Assembly: GCA_036877525.1 (NCBI GenBank)
Contig: JAZGTH010000001.1
Location: 4,908,001 to 4,972,000 of the forward strand
DNA: 64,000 bases
From: Chromobotia macracanthus
Taxonomy: Eukaryota > Chordata > Actinopteri > Cypriniformes > Botiidae
Reading direction: 5' to 3'
In this document: positions 60,652-64,000 of the stretch, one piece after another
Position numbering within the stretch: position 1 is the stretch's first letter
Layout: each line of letters opens with the position of its first letter
Position numbers and translations under genes: made by a program
The notes under the pieces: generated by a model
The model's database searches: none
Told to the model about the DNA's origin: nothing
What the model saw: the letters and a program-made list of their open reading frames with translations, nothing else

Positions 60652-61232
60652 CTTTTATAAATCCATCTGTTCCATGGTAACACTCTCTATGCTTTGCTCT
60701 TTCTGTGTCTCTGTGAACTGGCATTAACATCCCCATGTTGTCAGGTAAGCTCTGGAAAACAAGAGCCGCGTGGATGACGCACATATCCAGGGCTGTTAAC
60801 CAGTCACCTGGCCTTGATTCTATATTAATCTGTGTCCAAAGGTGAAGTCTACACATAATATTCACTGTACAGGCACACATCACAACAGTTACATCCATTT
60901 CACTGCCAAATTTCTAATTTGCATTAATTTTAAAGATTCTATCTTTTATGTAAATGCACCAGACAGGGAAGTTGCAGTGTAGATGTGTGCATTGAAATGT
61001 GTTTATCAAGATAAATAAGACAGTTTGTAATTGTTTTTTATGAGTAGTATGTGCTTATGTAATTATTATAGCTACTCTGGTGCTTATTTCTGCTGGTAGT
61101 ACAAAAGCTGACGGTCAAAAACCACCTGCCACATGTTCATTGGCACCATGGAAACTAATCCTACACTTTGTGTGAAAAACGGGTCCTGACAGCTCAAACT
61201 CAGACATCTGCATCACTATCAAATTTGCTGTG

Positions 61233-61258
61233 ACTCTCTCTCTCTCTCTCTCTCTCTG
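61233..61258. repeat. CT dinucleotide repeat
   Basis: About twelve CT units, read directly. Confidence 0.95.
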
Positions 61259-61417
61259 CTGACTCTTTGTGTGGTTTGTGTTTTTTAGTGTTTGTTTGCA
61301 TTTGTGTGTTTGTTTTACTATGCACTGTGCGTGCATTTCTTTCATATGAATGTTTGTGTACCAGTTGGTCTATGTTGTATGGTGTATGACAGTAGGTGTA
61401 TGTATGTATACATGAAA

Positions 61418-61418
<1 letters not shown>

Positions 61419-61495
<77 letters not shown>
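61419..61495. repeat. TA dinucleotide repeat
   Basis: About 38 TA units without interruption. The YI-repeat frames on both strands are artefacts of this tract. Confidence 0.97.
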
Positions 61496-61499
<4 letters not shown>

Positions 61500-62817
61500 A
61501 CGTTAAATACATATTTCTTTATTAGAAAGGTATAAATACAGCGGCTAGAATGCATGTTCATGTGTTTTGTGTAGATGTGTTAATGTTTGTTTGTCACGCA
61601 GAATCAATTAATAGCCCAAACAAAAATGTGCTTCTAAATTGCTTTGGGCGTATTGAATGTTGACCTCAGTATTGCTCACAGTAATAGGTGATATTAAGAA
61701 TAATTCTGACCAATCAGGCTGTGAGACAGCCTACAGGCACTTGCATATTTCATTAGTGGTATTGTAAGGATCTTTGGTTAAAACACATGGCCCCTGGAGC
61801 CCCTAGCTGCAGTAACTTTTAACATCATCAGAGCAGAACATACAATTCTGATCTAATAACAGCCCTCTGATTTAACATCTGCTACAAACAATCATGTCTT
61901 CTTTTCAGTTAAACTGCTTTTGTTTTATTAGTATGATTGTTTGTGCCATCATTGCTGTCAGTCAGGTGTGTGTTAATTGTGTTACTTCATATACAGTTAC
62001 TGTATGGTAAAAAACTACTGTCGAGTTCACTACAAAAACAGATATGGGCAAACACTAATGTGTGTTGTTGACCTGAGAACAGCCACTGATGTTGAACGGC
62101 TTTATCTGTGTGTTATTCAGAAAGTGGGTGGCGAATGGCAATGTATTTGAATGAATTTGACTCGAGAGACATGAAGTCCAGGGTGACTTAGTGAAGCAGG
62201 CAGGAGCAGATGGTCAGGTTGATGGAGAGGGAAGAGAGACTCCAGGCTCATATAGTTAATGTTTTACCTGTTACCTATTAGTACAGATTACCCATTACCC
62301 CCTCTGCACATCTATTGACTGCTAGGTTCCCATAGTAACCATATGCCTCTGCAGCTACTGGGCTAGTGTGATAACGTACAAACACTGAGAGTATTTTATT
62401 TGGCTTTATTAAATTCAGTTACATCAACACTGTAATTTATTGCAGCGTATGACTGTATGTCTGTGGTAATCGTGCCTTTAAACCAGTTCAGAATAGAGGA
62501 AGTACATAACCATATTTTCCTGATAAAAACTGTGTGGAACAACAGGTGAAGTTGTAAATCATAATCACAACGACCATTTAAAAGACTGATAGCTGCTCAC
62601 AGATAGACTTTCATATATTTTTCACAATATTTCACAATAATGAGCTTCAGGTGGATCCGACACTCATGTAACAACTAAAATGAGCAGCACTCAACGTCTA
62701 CCCAAACGATTAAAAAGCTGTTGTTAATTTCTTTCAAAAACAATGAATAACTACATGCTCCAGGTGACAGAAGTGGGATCAGGTTCTTCCATTCAATCCG
62801 GAGAGGATGCAGAAGTT

Positions 62818-62899
62818 CTGCACCTGCTTAACGCGAGCCGAACGAACAAAACTGAATCCACATGTATTGTGCGTGTGGCTCAACGTGGAGCAAGTGCAG
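62818..62899 (-). ncRNA. mir375: miR-375 precursor hairpin
   Basis: On the minus strand, 62,850-62,829 spells the whole 22-base mature miR-375, beginning TTTGTTCGTTCGGCTCGC and ending GTTA, the fish form as I recall it (mammals end GTGA). It forms the 3' arm of a clear hairpin. The opposite arm ACGTTGAGCCACACGCACAA pairs through GAGCC/GGCTC and CACAA/TTTGT. An eleven-base basal stem CTGCACTTGCT/AGCAGGTGCAG has one G-U pair, and the loop is about TACATGTGGATTCAG. miR-375 is enriched in pancreatic islet and other endocrine cells and limits insulin secretion in mammals. Its place beyond CRYBA2 on the same strand matches the human locus. Confidence 0.95.
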
Positions 62900-63194
62900 C
62901 TTATCCGTCAAACTTCTGTATGGTAAGCTCCAAAAATACTATTTCGATCCGATAACCTTTCATTGTTTTTCATACGCGTTGAGGCCCTTCACCAGTAAAC
63001 CTGCGAGCAAGCAAGTCATGTTTAAAACACAGATGTTACAATTCTAGTGTTATCTAATTTAGCATTTGCAAGAATAGCACAAATCTTTGGACATTGTAAA
63101 GCGCACAAGACTTTCTCTCCTACCGTGGCTTCAACATCCAGGTGGTTCCTGTGGGGCCACTGCAGAAATGCTCCTTTCAGTACCTGCAGGTCCA

Positions 63195-63340
63195 GTGAAT
63201 AAACCCGGCCGGTGTCGGGTTTTTATAGTCGACAAAAAATCATGCCCCCTCTCCTTTTCCTGCAGATGTAAAGGTGCTGATCTCTCTCCTCGCACCTGTC
63301 GCACTTTACTGCAGGTCTAATGTTGACCGAGGGGCGGGTC
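63195..63340 (-). promoter_or_regulatory. mir375: Candidate pri-miR-375 promoter
   Basis: On the minus strand a TATAAAAA box lies at 63,227-63,220, about 320 bases upstream of the precursor. A GC box (GGGGCGGG on the + strand at about 63,330) and E-boxes (CACCTG at 63,294-63,299, CAGATG near 63,264) lie just upstream. The mammalian miR-375 promoter is also close to the precursor and has a TATA box and E-boxes. The assignment is inferred from position and motifs. Confidence 0.45.
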
Positions 63341-64000
63341 TTAAGGTTTGTCCTGCTTAAAGTGTTTGGGCCTCCAAGGCTGTAGATGCAAATTTTGGAT
63401 GTCAAATCTGTTATGCGGATATTTTTAAAAATCGTAAGTGCCAAAACTAGACATTACAAATACGACAACGAGAAAGGGTTCTCTGTTTCACGCAGGGCGG
63501 GTTTGATTTGCATCAAATTTACATGACACTTGCAAATATCTCTTCTTTCCTGATTCAGGTCAGGCGCCTAAAATAAAAGTCACCTACGTGGTATCAGCTA
63601 TAACCTCGTTTTTTGCAAATATCTACAGAAACAAATAGATTTGCTTGTTTTGTCAAAAAAATCAATTTTGCATGTATACACCAGTATCTGAGTTACAATT
63701 CATTACAGATTTCACAGAAATGCAAATGCAGTTTTCCTCAGGTAACATGTGTAAGTATATTGTAAATAAGATATGTGATATTTACCACCTAAAGTGTATT
63801 TTCTGTCCTGAATCATGTTTTCTGTTTAGTGTTGTACCAGGACTGTGGCGCCATCATGTGGATTATTATTGAATAGACGTGGATGTAATGCTCGTCCTGG
63901 CCCTTTAAAGGCCCTTTAAAATATAATAAATAAGAGCTTTGTATGGCCATGTGTTGAATATATATGCATATATTGTTAAACCTCACAAAATAAACGTCAG
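63341..64000. other. Window end, no gene recognised
   Basis: AT-rich sequence beyond the candidate mir375 promoter. No exon, RNA gene or intact mobile element is recognised in it. Confidence 0.5.

Larger units (their letters stand above)
58757..62817. other. Intergenic region between cryba2 and mir375
   Basis: No exon is recognised. A 179-codon frame at 58,646-59,185 overlaps the cryba2 promoter and shows no family resemblance. The region carries GT, CT and TA microsatellites. Non-repetitive segments near 60,060-60,230 and 62,160-62,260 could be regulatory, but nothing specific can be shown. Confidence 0.5.

Noticed and set aside
62743..62955. 70-codon plus-strand frame MNNYMLQVTEVGSG...
   Set aside because: It runs antisense through the miR-375 precursor. 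The conservation there is explained by the microRNA, and the protein has no resemblance to a known family.

Overview
The window looks like teleost nuclear DNA, most likely cypriniform. It holds five protein-coding genes with GT-AG introns and one microRNA gene, spread through AT-rich intergenic sequence full of simple repeats. Fish-type mobile elements include a DIRS1-like remnant, an L2-type LINE end, tRNA-SINE copies sharing the L2-like tail, and hAT-like palindromic elements. No bacterial, viral or CRISPR content was seen. Species identity is inferred from repeat types and gene order only.

Layout. Positions 1-12,440 hold no recognisable gene. asic4 (DEG/ENaC-family channel) runs on the + strand from 13,214 to 32,275 in ten coding exons, with a 15.5 kb first intron that carries most of the mobile DNA. 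chpf (chondroitin polymerizing factor) lies convergently on the - strand, 41,145 to 35,092, in four exons. wnt6 follows on + (44,498-47,808, four exons), then intronless cdk5r2 on + (49,711-50,646). cryba2 (beta-A2 crystallin) is on - (57,995-56,465, four coding exons plus a probable non-coding first exon near 58,640-58,668). A complete miR-375 hairpin sits on the - strand at 62,818-62,899, with a TATA-like element about 330 bases upstream of it.

The gene order is a conserved vertebrate neighbourhood (human 2q35: ASIC4-CHPF, and WNT6-WNT10A-CDK5R2-FEV-CRYBA2-MIR375). Orientations agree with the human ones as I recall them. WNT10A and FEV are not recognisable here, which fits one of two duplicated teleost copies that has lost genes. 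The genes do not form an operon or one pathway. They are independently expressed developmental, neural, lens, matrix and endocrine genes kept as a syntenic block.

I found no new biological system. The observations most worth checking are the miR-375 locus, a hAT-like element starting 13 bases after the wnt6 stop codon, four RFX X-box-like motifs within 2.4 kb between cdk5r2 and cryba2, the degraded DIRS element, and a possible early-stop asic4 isoform at a weak splice donor.
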